64,000 nt of DNA from JAADJA01 sp963840975 (GCA_963840975.1 CAWJBC010000021.1:496001-560000); one strand, 5' to 3'. Shown: positions 45,522-54,560, counted from the stretch's first letter. The notes: generated by a model not told the origin, from the letters alone. Made by a program: numbers and translations.

Positions 45522-46247
45522 ATGAAAAAGTTAGAAAAGTTTATGTTAGCAATGCTTATCCTGGCAGCAATGGCAATGTGCACGCCAAAGAGAGAGCAAA
45601 ATAAGGATGAAGGTTGGGTATCGCTGTTTGATGGTAAAACCACAAATGGTTGGCGGGGTTATGGAATGGATGCTTTTCCTGAAAAGGGCTGGGTGATTGA
45701 AGACGGTGGTGTATTGCATGTGCTTGGCTCTGGTATGGGTGAAGCCGGTGGTGGTGGAGATATCATCACAACCAAGAAGTTCGGCAATTTCGAACTTTCT
45801 CTTGAATGGAAAGTTTCGGAAGGTGGCAACAGTGGCATCTTTTACCTCGCACAGGAAAAACCTGATCAGCCTATTTGGAAATCAGCGCCGGAAATGCAAA
45901 TCCTCGACAATGAGCGACACCCTGATGCCAAACTGGGTGTTAACGGTAACCGGGCAGCCGGTTCACTTTATGATTTGATTCCGGGAAAATTAGAAGCCGT
46001 TAAACCGGCTGGCGAATGGAACCAGGTAAAAATCATGGTTTACAAAGGAACCGTTGTTCATTGGATGAACGGACAGAATGTGCTGGAATACCATCTATGG
46101 ACCGACGACTGGAAGAACATGGTAGCCAATAGCAAGTTTAAAGATTATGATGATTTTGTGAATACTGCCCACGAAGGATATATAGGACTACAAGATCATG
46201 GTGACGATGTATGGTTCAGAAATATTAAGATCAGGGAGCTTGAGTGA
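45522..46247 (+). CDS. DUF1080 lipoprotein (3-keto-glycoside hydrolase-type)
   Basis: The 241-residue protein has a lipoprotein leader (MLAMLILAAMAMC, Cys about 20) and a single DUF1080 domain. The domain opens GWVSLFDGKTTNGWRGYG, continues with GGGGDIITTKKFGNFELSLEWK and GGNSGIFY, and ends WFRNIKIREL. It should sit on the periplasmic or outer membrane surface and cleave the oxidised glycoside made by the cluster's dehydrogenases. It is the last gene of the block; 283 bp without a gene follow. Confidence 0.92.
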   Translation: MKKLEKFMLAMLILAAMAMCTPKREQNKDEGWVSLFDGKTTNGWRGYGMDAFPEKGWVIEDGGVLHVLGSGMGEAGGGGDIITTKKFGNFELSLEWKVSEGGNSGIFYLAQEKPDQPIWKSAPEMQILDNERHPDAKLGVNGNRAAGSLYDLIPGKLEAVKPAGEWNQVKIMVYKGTVVHWMNGQNVLEYHLWTDDWKNMVANSKFKDYDDFVNTAHEGYIGLQDHGDDVWFRNIKIRELE

Positions 46248-46530
46248 GGAACAAATATAGTACATCTATCACTATAGCTTGCCGGGATCAAAATTTATTA
46301 TTCTCCACTGCTTGTGGCGACTAAAATACCATAACCATTATTAATACCTCCAGGGTCAGTCAGGGCCAATTTGATTATAAAACACCTAACCAATTGGACT
46401 TTAAATAATTTTGTACATGGTTGATTCTTGATGGTAATATAGAAAAGGTAAAACCAAAGTCAATAAAAAATATATTTTTGCCGTTCATTGAATCAATTTG
46501 TAAAATTGAATTATAAATGGTTAGACGGGT

Positions 46531-46755
46531 ATGGATAAATGGGAATATGATGCTGAATACAATGGAAAAGAAGAAGGTTGCGGCGAACTTATTCTGAATT
46601 TGTTTGTTTTCTTTAAGACAATAAAGCAGGGAATGAGGGTGCTTGTTGTTGCCTATGATATGGGAGCGCCTTATGAAATTAAGGCATGGTGCCATTCAAC
46701 GAACAAGGCTTTACTCGAATCTGAGCCACCTTATTATCTGATTGAAAAAAAGTAA
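46531..46755 (+). CDS. TusA/SirA-like sulfur-carrier domain protein
   Basis: This is a 74-residue single-domain protein. The second half is typical of TusA: a Gly-turn plus strand (GMRVLVVAYDMGAPYEIKAWCHSTNKALLE) and a closing strand (YYLIEKK). The active CPxP motif is altered to CGEL (GCGELILNL), keeping the Cys but losing both prolines. It heads a tight four-gene block of sulfur-transfer-like genes. Confidence 0.8.
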   Translation: MDKWEYDAEYNGKEEGCGELILNLFVFFKTIKQGMRVLVVAYDMGAPYEIKAWCHSTNKALLESEPPYYLIEKK

Positions 46756-46784
46756 TTAATCGTAATTTTTAAAAAGAAGAAATA

Positions 46785-47150
46785 ATGAACGGAAAATTTT
46801 GTGTATCAATTGTGAATTGTCATAAAAACCCTGACACGGCAACAGTTGGATTTGTAGTAGCTGGAGCTGCTTTAGGCTCTGAAAAAGAAACAACAGTCTT
46901 TTTAAGTACGGATGGCGTTTGGGCAGCCGTAAAAGGTGAAGCTGAAAAGATCAGCATTGGCGAACCCTTCAAGCCACTAAAGGAATTAATTTCATCTTTT
47001 GTAGCCAATGGTGGTAAAATTCTGGCTTGTACACCTTGCCTGAAAACTCGTGGAATCACGGAAGATATGTTAATTGAAGGTGTGATTCCCGCAGGTGGAG
47101 CTGTACTTGTTGAATTGTTATCGCAGGGAACACCTTGCGTAACCTATTAA
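46785..47150 (+). CDS. DsrE-family protein
   Basis: The 121-residue protein has the DsrE/DsrF fold pattern: an N-terminal strand with nucleotide-like loop (VSIVNCHKNPDTATVGFVVAGAAL), TTVFLSTDGVW, and the family Cys site in KILACTPCLKTRGI (Cys about 84 and 87). DsrE proteins carry persulfide sulfur between donors and TusA-like carriers. It starts 29 bp after the TusA-like gene. Confidence 0.9.
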   Translation: MNGKFCVSIVNCHKNPDTATVGFVVAGAALGSEKETTVFLSTDGVWAAVKGEAEKISIGEPFKPLKELISSFVANGGKILACTPCLKTRGITEDMLIEGVIPAGGAVLVELLSQGTPCVTY

Positions 47151-47161
47151 TTAGTAGCGAA

Positions 47162-47893
47162 ATGGAGTTGGCATCCATCGTTCCAAACCATATTTTCGAT
47201 GGTGGAGATTTGGATTGTGGATCGGGTTTGATCTTATTGATCCGTGATAATATGCTGAAGGTTCCGGTAGGCGGTTTTATGGAATTGCGCAGCCGAGAAC
47301 CTTCTGTTTGTCAGGATCTTCCGCCCTGGTGCAGGATGGTGGGTCATGATTACCTGGGGGTAATAGAAACTTCAGATCATTCCCGGTATTTCATCAGGAA
47401 AAATGAAGCGGATATAAGTGAAGAAAAAAGCTTTGAGGAAGATAAAAAAAAGGCTAAAGATTATGAATGGCGTGCAAGGACCAGGTTGACCGGACATTTA
47501 CAAAGCACCGTATATAGCCGAAATTTTTCATTTCATGTTGGCCAGCCAGCCAGCTTTGAAGAAAAAGATAAGCATCCCTCTGCTTTGGAATATTTGATCG
47601 GAGCGCTTTCGGCTTCTCTTTCAACTGGTTTTGAAATTGAAAGCTCAAAAGTTGGCTTGAAAATAGACGATATAGAAATAACCATTCGATGCAAACTTGA
47701 AAATGTATTGGCGCACCTTGGCTTGGAGAAGGGTGATCCGGGAATTTCAAAACTTGACATAAAATGCTTTATTTCATCTATGGATGATATGGAGAAGATT
47801 AAACAAGCCTGGGAACAGACAGTAAGCCGATCTCCATTGTTCTCAACCTTGAGGAAATCCACAGAAATCAGTATTAAAATGAATATAGTTTAG
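47162..47893 (+). CDS. TusA-OsmC fusion protein
   Basis: The protein has about 243 residues from the ATG at 47162. An N-terminal TusA-like domain (FDGGDLDCGSGLILLIRDNML ... LPPWCRMVGHDYLG, about 12-65) is joined by a charged linker to an OsmC-like domain (FSFHVGQPASFEEKDKHPSALEYLIGAL, about 125-152, to the end). In ordinary OsmC/Ohr proteins the helix after LEYLIGAL carries the peroxidatic Cys; here it reads ALSASLSTGF, with Ser in that place. A later Cys remains in IRCKLENV. A thiol peroxidase role is therefore doubtful; sulfur relay is more likely. Confidence 0.88.
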   Translation: MELASIVPNHIFDGGDLDCGSGLILLIRDNMLKVPVGGFMELRSREPSVCQDLPPWCRMVGHDYLGVIETSDHSRYFIRKNEADISEEKSFEEDKKKAKDYEWRARTRLTGHLQSTVYSRNFSFHVGQPASFEEKDKHPSALEYLIGALSASLSTGFEIESSKVGLKIDDIEITIRCKLENVLAHLGLEKGDPGISKLDIKCFISSMDDMEKIKQAWEQTVSRSPLFSTLRKSTEISIKMNIV

Positions 47894-47974
47894 GTTGAAA
47901 GAAAAGATAGATTGCAATCTGTTAATCCATTATTTTCGAAATGCCTGACTCAATAGTAAACATTGAAAAGTAAA

Positions 47975-49141
47975 ATGTACAAAAGTGACAAGTTATTCCC
48001 TGTTACACAGGTTGGAAGCTGGCCCCGGTCAAGGGTTTTACTCCGGGCATTGCGGGACAAGCAAAAACAACGAATTACAGGCAAAGACTTTAATAAAATT
48101 GCGGATCAGGAAGCTGCCCGCTGTATCCGGCATCAATTGGATGCAGGCGTTGATATTCTGGTGGAAGGGGAACACCACAGAGATAATTTCTATTCTTTTA
48201 TTGCTGAAAAGCTGAATGGAACGAAATTGATGTCACTTGCCGACATGCTCGAAACGGTTGAAAATAAGGAAAGCTTTGAAGAGATGTTAGATACTCTTGA
48301 TGTACCTGCATCGGCAATAAAAAATCCTACATGTATTGGAAAACTTTCCCGCCGGGAATCATTGACAATTGATGAGTTTAAGCTGGTAAAAAGTTTTACA
48401 GATAAGCCCGTTAAAATAACACTTCCGGGACCCTATCTGCTTACAAGGGCAATGTGGGTAAGTGCATTCTCTACGAAGGGATACTCAGATAAATTGAAAA
48501 TGGCTGAAGATATTGTTACTATTCTTCGTGAAGAATTATCCGACCTTCAGAATGCCGGATGTGAATTTGTACAATTTGATGAACCAGTTCTGACAGAGAT
48601 AGTAATGTCAGAAGATTGCGACCGGCGGACTTTTATGTGAGCCACCCTGGCAACCCGGTCAGATGCAGATACGGAGTTGCAATATGCCGCTGAATTAATA
48701 AATAAAGTAGTTGACGGTTTTGACGATATCAGAACCGGAATACACGTGTGCAGAGGTAACTGGAGCAGAAAAGAAGACACACTCTTAAAGGGCGATTATT
48801 TGCCCTTGCTACCTGCATTTACGAAAATGAATATCAATCAATTTGTTTTGGAGTATGCAACTCCCCGCGCAGGAGAAATTAATATCATTGGAAAAGCACT
48901 TGGATCGAAAGAAATAGGTTTAGGGGTTATCAATCCGAGGACAGACGAAATTGAAACAACCGATTATATCATCAGCAAAGCAGAACAAGCTTTGCAATAT
49001 TTTTCGGAAGAAAATATTTTTCTGAATACTGACTGTGGTTTTGGTTGTTTTGCTGAAAGATGCGTAAATGATGAAGAAAATGCGGTAAAAAAAATTAATC
49101 AAATGGTGAAAGCCGCTGAAATTCTCAGGGCGAGGTACTGA
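47975..49141 (+). CDS. MetE-like (cobalamin-independent) zinc methyltransferase with an in-frame UGA
   Basis: Reading through a TGA at 48638-48640 gives one protein of 388 residues, the usual length of short MetE-II-type proteins. The zinc ligands are all present after the TGA: His257 and Cys259 in IHVCRGNW, Glu293 in LEYATPRAGE and Cys354 in NTDCGFGC. The N-terminal half has TQVGSWPRS and LPGPYLLTRAMW. There is no frameshift; frames before and after the TGA are identical. The TGA is codon 222, in RRTFM-stop-ATLATRSD, where relatives, as I recall them, read FMCxAL. It could encode selenocysteine or be a nonsense change; the zinc site lies downstream, so truncation would abolish activity. ATG 47975 is preferred over TTG 47963. 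Confidence 0.8.
48638..48680 (+). promoter_or_regulatory. UGA with candidate SECIS-like hairpin
   Basis: After the TGA, GCAAC (48650-48654) pairs with GTTGC (48676-48680), CCG (48655-48657) with CGG (48672-48674), and TC (48659-48660) with GA (48668-48669). The apical loop AGATGCA (48661-48667) begins 20 bases after the UGA and has G in its second position. These features satisfy the loose bacterial SECIS consensus, which many chance hairpins also satisfy. Confidence 0.35.
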
Positions 49142-49177
49142 TAGTATTTTTTACAAAACTAAATATTAATTAAACTA

Positions 49178-50017
49178 TTGAAAACCATTTACTTTATATC
49201 CTTTCTGATCCTTATTCTTTCCTGTACATCTGTGAATGAAAATAATAAAAATACCGAAAGGAAAATTGTCCTTTCAGAATTATTAAAACCAGATTTCCAG
49301 CAAATCCTCGATTCAGCCAATGTGGTCGGTTCAATTCTGGTCTTTGATCCACAAACCAACACAGCCTATTCAAATAATTTTACAAGATGTGATAAAGGAT
49401 ATTTGCCGGCTTCCACTTTCAAAATTCCTAATTCTATCATAGCCCTTGAGACCGGAGTGGTTGAAAATGACAGCACTCTTTTCAAGTGGGATGGTGAAAA
49501 AAGAAGACTGTCGGTATGGGAGCAGGATTTGATTTTCAGGGATGCTTTTCAGTTTTCGTGTGTGCCCTGTTACCAGGAAATTGCCCATAAAATTGGAGTA
49601 AAAAGGATGCATCAATACCTGGAAAAACTCAATTACGGAATAATGGTATTCGATTCCACCACCATTGATCTTTTCTGGCTCGAAGGTGAATCCAAAATCA
49701 GTATGAACCAGCAGCTCGATTTTATGAACCGGTTCTATAACAATGAACTTCCAATCTCAGTGAAGACATCTGAAGTAATGAAACGGCTGATGGTAATAGA
49801 ATCAAATGATTCATGGAAATTCAGCGGGAAAACCGGATGGGCCATTCGGAACGGGAACAATATCGGCTGGTTCACCGGTTATCTCGAAACCGGTGACAAG
49901 GTCTATTTTGTTGTGACCAACATAGAGCCTAATGAATCGTTTAATCTGGATTTATTTCCAATAATCAGGACAAAAATTTCTTTGGGTGCGTTGAGGAAGC
50001 TGAAATTTATTGATTAA
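49178..50017 (+). CDS. OXA-type class D beta-lactamase-like lipoprotein
   Basis: The 279-residue protein has a lipoprotein leader (LILILSC, Cys16). Class D motifs are present: nucleophile and carbamylatable Lys in STFK (79-82), SCV (127-129) for the S-x-V motif, LNYG (151-154), and KTGW (218-221) for K-T/S-G. All catalytic elements are there, so it may be active; the spectrum cannot be judged. The start appears to be TTG. It lies 36 bp after the MetE-like gene and has no mobile-element context, so it looks chromosomal. Confidence 0.9.
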   Translation: MKTIYFISFLILILSCTSVNENNKNTERKIVLSELLKPDFQQILDSANVVGSILVFDPQTNTAYSNNFTRCDKGYLPASTFKIPNSIIALETGVVENDSTLFKWDGEKRRLSVWEQDLIFRDAFQFSCVPCYQEIAHKIGVKRMHQYLEKLNYGIMVFDSTTIDLFWLEGESKISMNQQLDFMNRFYNNELPISVKTSEVMKRLMVIESNDSWKFSGKTGWAIRNGNNIGWFTGYLETGDKVYFVVTNIEPNESFNLDLFPIIRTKISLGALRKLKFID

Positions 50018-50023
50018 AATAAA

Positions 50024-50048
50024 AGGCTGCCTCTTCCTGAGACAGCCT
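50024..50048. terminator. Bidirectional hairpin between convergent genes
   Basis: AGGCTG (50024-50029) pairs with CAGCCT (50043-50048), and CTC with GAG inside around a TTCCT loop. It lies between the stop of the beta-lactamase gene and that of the convergent cadherin-repeat gene, so it can serve both. Confidence 0.75.
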
Positions 50049-50077
50049 CCATATTTTTCGGTAATTCCAATTACTGT

Positions 50078-52723
50078 TTATAGTTTAATGAATTTTTCCT
50101 GGTAGAGTGTATTACCGGTATTTATTTTCAAAATGTAAATACCCTTACTCAACATTTCAATATCCAACCTTTTTATCAGCGTATTGCTTTCGTTAGAATA
50201 TTTCTCTTTCCATAATGTTTTTCCATTGAGGTTCAACACCGAAATCTCTAATTCATCCATTAAATTTTCCAAACTCAAATCAATATGGTCTGTAGCCGGG
50301 TTTGGATAAAATCGGTATGTCAAAGAAGCAGGAAATACTTCATTTTCATTTGTTAATTCATTAAGATTAATCGTTATAACCGCCTGATCAGTAAGGTTAC
50401 CGGTACCGTTATCGGTAACTTCCACATTCAAATCAAATACAGGATTCGTTTCAAAGTCAAGCGCGATTGAATTCCAGACAGTTATTACTCCGGTCATTGT
50501 ATTCAAATGGAAGGCATTGTTCTCATTTCCCGACAAGATGCTAAATGCAAGGGTTTGTCCGTTGTCAGGATCGGTTGCTGCAATGGTTCCCACAACAGTG
50601 CCATTTGCACTAAACTCATCAATCGAGAAAGTCTGATTACTAATATCAGGATTTTCATTTATATCCGTCAAATTAACCATAATGGTAGCTTGAGAAAAGA
50701 GATTCCCCTGCCCATTATCCTGAACCTTCACCATAAGTCCGAAGGATGTCCCTGCTTCATAATTCAGGGCTGAGCTATTGTTAACTGTCAAAGTTCCTGT
50801 GGAAGCAGAAATCTGGAAAGCATTGTCGGTGTTTCCGCTGATGATGGAATATTCCAGAGTCTGCCCTGCATCAGGGTCTGTTGCAATAACGGTTCCCACC
50901 TGGGTGGCATTTGGACTGTTTTCTGTTATCGAAAATGCCTGATTACTTATATCAGGGTTTTCATTTACATCTGTCAAATTAACTGTAATCGTAGCTTGAG
51001 AATAAAGATTTCCAAGTCCGTTATCCTGAACTTTCACTGTAAGAGCAAAGGAAGTTGTTACTTCATAATTTAATGCAGAACTGTTATTCACAGTTAAAGC
51101 GCCCGTTGAAGCATTTATCTGGAAAGCGTTATCGGTATTTCCACTTAAAATTGAATAGGAGAGGATTTGACCGGCATCAGGATCTGTAGCAATTACAGTT
51201 CCTACTGCAGTTCCATTGGCGGCATTCTCATTTATGCTAAATAACTGATTAGCGATTGCCGGAGGATTATTGGTGGTTTGACCACCATCGCTATATTCAT
51301 AAGAACCCTTGTCTCTTATTCCAACTATAGTATTACTATCCAGGTCATAACTATATCCATTGTACGTGTAACCGGCATTAACAGCAATACTATTTTCGGT
51401 TATATGCAAATCACCATTTGCATAATCAGCAAATCCAAAGTAGTTGCCCCACGTTGAAGGGTTGGTTGTTCTGATTATGTTATTCTTAACATCCCAATTA
51501 CCATAAGCCATTCTAACCCCCTCACCCCAATCCATGTCGTTTGACGCTTCAATATTATTCCAATATTCGCAAATACCATCCCCTCCAACATTGAATAGAA
51601 ACCAATATCCGGTTCTGTCCGAAACAATAGTATTGTTATGAATTTTCAATTCTGTATCAGCTGCAATAACCCCTGAACCAGCAATATTGTAAAAAAGATT
51701 ATAGGAAATTTCTACAACTTCTTCATATTGTGTATAAATCGCACATTCTCCGCCACCTATGAATTTGTTATGATCTACGACAACCCAATCATGAACAGCA
51801 AGATAGACAGCAGCACCCCCAAGTTCATCACTATCTGGTGAAATAAAAGTGTTTCCTGTTATTCTTCCGGTCGTTCCTTCCCATGTTGCATTTACTCCAT
51901 GAAGAAAACAAAACTTGCCGTTCGAGCCACTACGGTCAATGAAGTTATCTTTGATTAAATAATTAGGACATCCTTCAACTATTTGTATTCCGTCACCACC
52001 TGCATCGTATAATTGTGCTACATTATAAATATGACAACCCTCTATTTTTAAATCTGCAACCTCAACCCAAAACACTCCATCTGTTTCAATATCATAAATA
52101 TTGCAATTGACAAGTTGAAAGTCCTCTGCCTGATTTTCATAAGGAGTGTCATAAGGAATGTACCATGTACCCGTATTAAAGGAGTGAAAATCACAATTAG
52201 TAATATGAACATGTTTTATGGGTTGTATACCCGGATTGGTCGAACCATATAATCGAACACCTACACCACCGCCATTACCGTGCAATTCGATATTATCAAT
52301 AGTAATGTTTGTACTTGCAGGTGCAATGTCTATCATGTTGTCTGTGTTATTATTCTGATCATAGAACACAGGTTTGGCACCGGATCCGTACGAACCAATT
52401 GTAACATTGGTCTTGCCATTAATACTAATTACTGTAGCGTTATTAGGAATATAAACTGTTCCTTTCTTTTGCAAATAGGTTGTATTGCTTTGGATTGTAA
52501 AATCATTCCATTTGTCGTAAGGATGATCAACAGAGCCGTTCTGACCGGGATCACCGGAGTTTGTAGGATCAATGTAAACAACATTCTGGGCAAAAATGAA
52601 TGCTGAATAGATTAAAACTAAAATTAAGGTCATTACCCAAATTTTCACGCTCGAAATTAGGCTTCCCTGGTTTCTGGTTTGTGCCTTGTAGTTCATTAGT
52701 GTATTTTTTAGTTTAACATTCAT
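50078..52723 (-). CDS. Beta-helix plus cadherin-repeat T9SS surface protein
   Basis: The 881-residue protein has an extended signal peptide (hydrophobic WVMTLILVLIYSAFIFA). A right-handed parallel beta-helix follows (about 50-470; repeated GNTF, HNKFIGGG, NNTIVS motifs, as in polysaccharide-lyase-like folds). Three cadherin-like repeats of about 100 residues (FSI.EN..NGT.VGTV.ATDPD.GQ.L.YSILSGN....F.I...TG.LTV) lie at about 490-790, and a T9SS type A domain ends it (RFYPNPATDHIDLSL ... KGIYILKI). Adhesion or glycan binding is likely; lyase activity is possible but no catalytic residues can be assigned. Confidence 0.9.
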   Translation of the reverse strand: MNVKLKNTLMNYKAQTRNQGSLISSVKIWVMTLILVLIYSAFIFAQNVVYIDPTNSGDPGQNGSVDHPYDKWNDFTIQSNTTYLQKKGTVYIPNNATVISINGKTNVTIGSYGSGAKPVFYDQNNNTDNMIDIAPASTNITIDNIELHGNGGGVGVRLYGSTNPGIQPIKHVHITNCDFHSFNTGTWYIPYDTPYENQAEDFQLVNCNIYDIETDGVFWVEVADLKIEGCHIYNVAQLYDAGGDGIQIVEGCPNYLIKDNFIDRSGSNGKFCFLHGVNATWEGTTGRITGNTFISPDSDELGGAAVYLAVHDWVVVDHNKFIGGGECAIYTQYEEVVEISYNLFYNIAGSGVIAADTELKIHNNTIVSDRTGYWFLFNVGGDGICEYWNNIEASNDMDWGEGVRMAYGNWDVKNNIIRTTNPSTWGNYFGFADYANGDLHITENSIAVNAGYTYNGYSYDLDSNTIVGIRDKGSYEYSDGGQTTNNPPAIANQLFSINENAANGTAVGTVIATDPDAGQILSYSILSGNTDNAFQINASTGALTVNNSSALNYEVTTSFALTVKVQDNGLGNLYSQATITVNLTDVNENPDISNQAFSITENSPNATQVGTVIATDPDAGQTLEYSIISGNTDNAFQISASTGTLTVNNSSALNYEAGTSFGLMVKVQDNGQGNLFSQATIMVNLTDINENPDISNQTFSIDEFSANGTVVGTIAATDPDNGQTLAFSILSGNENNAFHLNTMTGVITVWNSIALDFETNPVFDLNVEVTDNGTGNLTDQAVITINLNELTNENEVFPASLTYRFYPNPATDHIDLSLENLMDELEISVLNLNGKTLWKEKYSNESNTLIKRLDIEMLSKGIYILKINTGNTLYQEKFIKL

Positions 52724-53332
52724 TTATTTTAGATTCAATAAATACCTCATCTAAAATCTTTTTTCTGAAGTTTCACTGTACATAAATGTGCCAAAGTATG
52801 AATGTGAATTTTTAATTATTGTAAATCAGCAAGTTAGAAGTTTGTTTTAAATTTGATAAATATCCGGTATCGGAGAATCATTTTCATTTACGAATAGAAA
52901 AAAGGAAAATTTCTTTGGTTCACAAATTGAATTTTGGTGGCTAATCAGTCTGCTGACAATCCCAAATTTGCTGGATTAAGAATGTTTTAAGTGGTATAGG
53001 GGGAATACAGGTATAAAAGGAATAAACTTTATGGTTAAGGCAATCTGGTTGGAAAGTATAAATTTTAAATGTAAAACCAATACCCTTATTTCCACTATTC
53101 CGTTATACCCTTTTTCCCCTCTTATTACTACGATTAGGTGCGAAAAATTCCAGGGTTAATAATATACTGATTGGTTACGAATTTTGTATTTCCATTTTTG
53201 GCTGGTTTATCAAAAGTGAAATTTTTAGATTTTTCAAGAAATTCCAAATTATTCAAATTAATTTTCCAATTGAGATAGCACTTTCATCCACATATTTTGT
53301 AATATTGCTGATTATTATATTGTTCACAAAAT
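52724..53332. other. Intergenic stretch with low-complexity patches, no gene seen
   Basis: No credible reading frame is seen on either strand. The stretch from about 52990 to 53125 is rich in GGTATA/GGGGAATA words on one side and TATACCC/CCCTTATT words on the other, giving an imperfect inverted arrangement similar to the patch at 39.7 kb. Promoters for the divergent genes at 52723 and 53333 must lie here. Confidence 0.4.
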
Positions 53333-54376
53333 ATGCTTTCTCCTTTATTTAATCATTTACTCATTCCTTTTCTTGTTGCCATGTTTTTAGCCATCAACAT
53401 GGGCGGAAGTGGCACGGGTCCTTCATTTTCAGCCGCCTTTGGTGCAAATGCCATCCGGCGAAGTGCAATTGCTGGCTTGTTTGGAATAATGGTTTTTTTT
53501 GGCGCACTTGTGGCAGGGAAAGGCACTGCAACCACAATGGGAAAGGAGTTGCTGAATCCCGAATTGATGTCGTATGCAGTGGTTTCGATAATTCTGTTTG
53601 CAGTGGCGGTTTCTTTGCTTGTTGCCAATCTTTTCGGTATCCCGCAATCAACCAGCCAGTCAACGGTGCTTGCAGTTTCGGCGGCAGCTATCTATTTTCA
53701 TCAATTTAATTCTCACAAACTTTTTTTTCAAATCATACCTACATGGTTTATCCTACCGGTTATTTCGTTTGTTATATGCTTTTTGATAGGCAAATATATA
53801 TACAAACCCATTCGCAAAAAAGGTTACTTCCTGTCGGCAAGGCTTAACCAACATCCTGCTTTGCGTATGCTGATAATTATTATGTCGTGTTATGTGGCAT
53901 TTTCTATAGGATCGAACAATGTAGCCAACGCTTCCGGTCCTATTGCTTCCATGATAATCAATGAACTCAATCTTGATCCCGGCGGAAGGAATTTTATTTT
54001 GGTTATGATACTTGCAACACTTGTTGTAGCTCCAAGTTTCGGAATTGGCAGTTCTGTTTTTGGTCGAAAAATATTACAAAATACCGGAAAAGAAATCATC
54101 CTTTTCGGGAAAATTGAGGCTGCCGTTATTGCTTTTGTGTCTGCAACCTTGTTGCTTCTTGCATCTGTTACAAAAGGTATCCCTACATCGCTGGTACAGT
54201 TGAATGTTGCCGCCATTCTTGGTATAGGTGTAGCAAAGCTGGGATTTAAAAATATTTTCCGAAAAACAGAGGTCAATAAGTTTTTTGTCATGTGGGTCAT
54301 TGCCCCGATCATATCCTTCGTCCTGACAATTTTAATGCTTTACATTGCAGATTTGAATGGCTTACTGTTTTTATAA
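53333..54376 (+). CDS. Inorganic phosphate transporter, PiT family
   Basis: The 347-residue protein has about nine membrane helices. The two PiT signature regions are present: FLAINMGGSGTGPSFSAAFGANAIR near the N-terminus and SIGSNNVANASGPIASMI near 195-212, with the conserved Asn residues. It is shorter than the 490-residue PitA because the central cytosolic loop is small. It should import phosphate with a cation. Confidence 0.93.
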   Translation: MLSPLFNHLLIPFLVAMFLAINMGGSGTGPSFSAAFGANAIRRSAIAGLFGIMVFFGALVAGKGTATTMGKELLNPELMSYAVVSIILFAVAVSLLVANLFGIPQSTSQSTVLAVSAAAIYFHQFNSHKLFFQIIPTWFILPVISFVICFLIGKYIYKPIRKKGYFLSARLNQHPALRMLIIIMSCYVAFSIGSNNVANASGPIASMIINELNLDPGGRNFILVMILATLVVAPSFGIGSSVFGRKILQNTGKEIILFGKIEAAVIAFVSATLLLLASVTKGIPTSLVQLNVAAILGIGVAKLGFKNIFRKTEVNKFFVMWVIAPIISFVLTILMLYIADLNGLLFL

Positions 54377-54440
54377 AGGAAAAACCAATAGAGAATAGTC
54401 CATTGATGGCAGTTGGCAAAAAAGAATAGTCCTCAGTAGG

Positions 54441-54560
54441 CAGTCGGCAAAACGAAACTCAGAACTCAGAACACAGAACAGTCGGTCTCGCCTCTGGCGA
54501 GAGCAGTCGGCAAAACGGAACTCAGAACTCAGAACTCATCTCGCCTCCGGCAAGACTGAA
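54441..54560. repeat. Direct repeats with an intervening hairpin
   Basis: Two 32-bp copies beginning CAGTCGGCAAAACG (54441-54472 and 54504-54535, one mismatch) flank a perfect hairpin, TCTCGCC-TCT-GGCGAGA (54486-54502). A decayed second hairpin half follows (ATCTCGCCTCCGGCAAGA). CTCGCC/GGCGAG is the same stem tip found at 10.2 and 11.6 kb, and GTCGGCA is the complement of the 18.6-kb array word. Confidence 0.8.

Noticed and set aside
38308..46247. Classical polysaccharide utilisation locus
   Set aside because: There is no SusC/SusD pair, no glycoside hydrolase of a known GH family and no hybrid regulator in the block.
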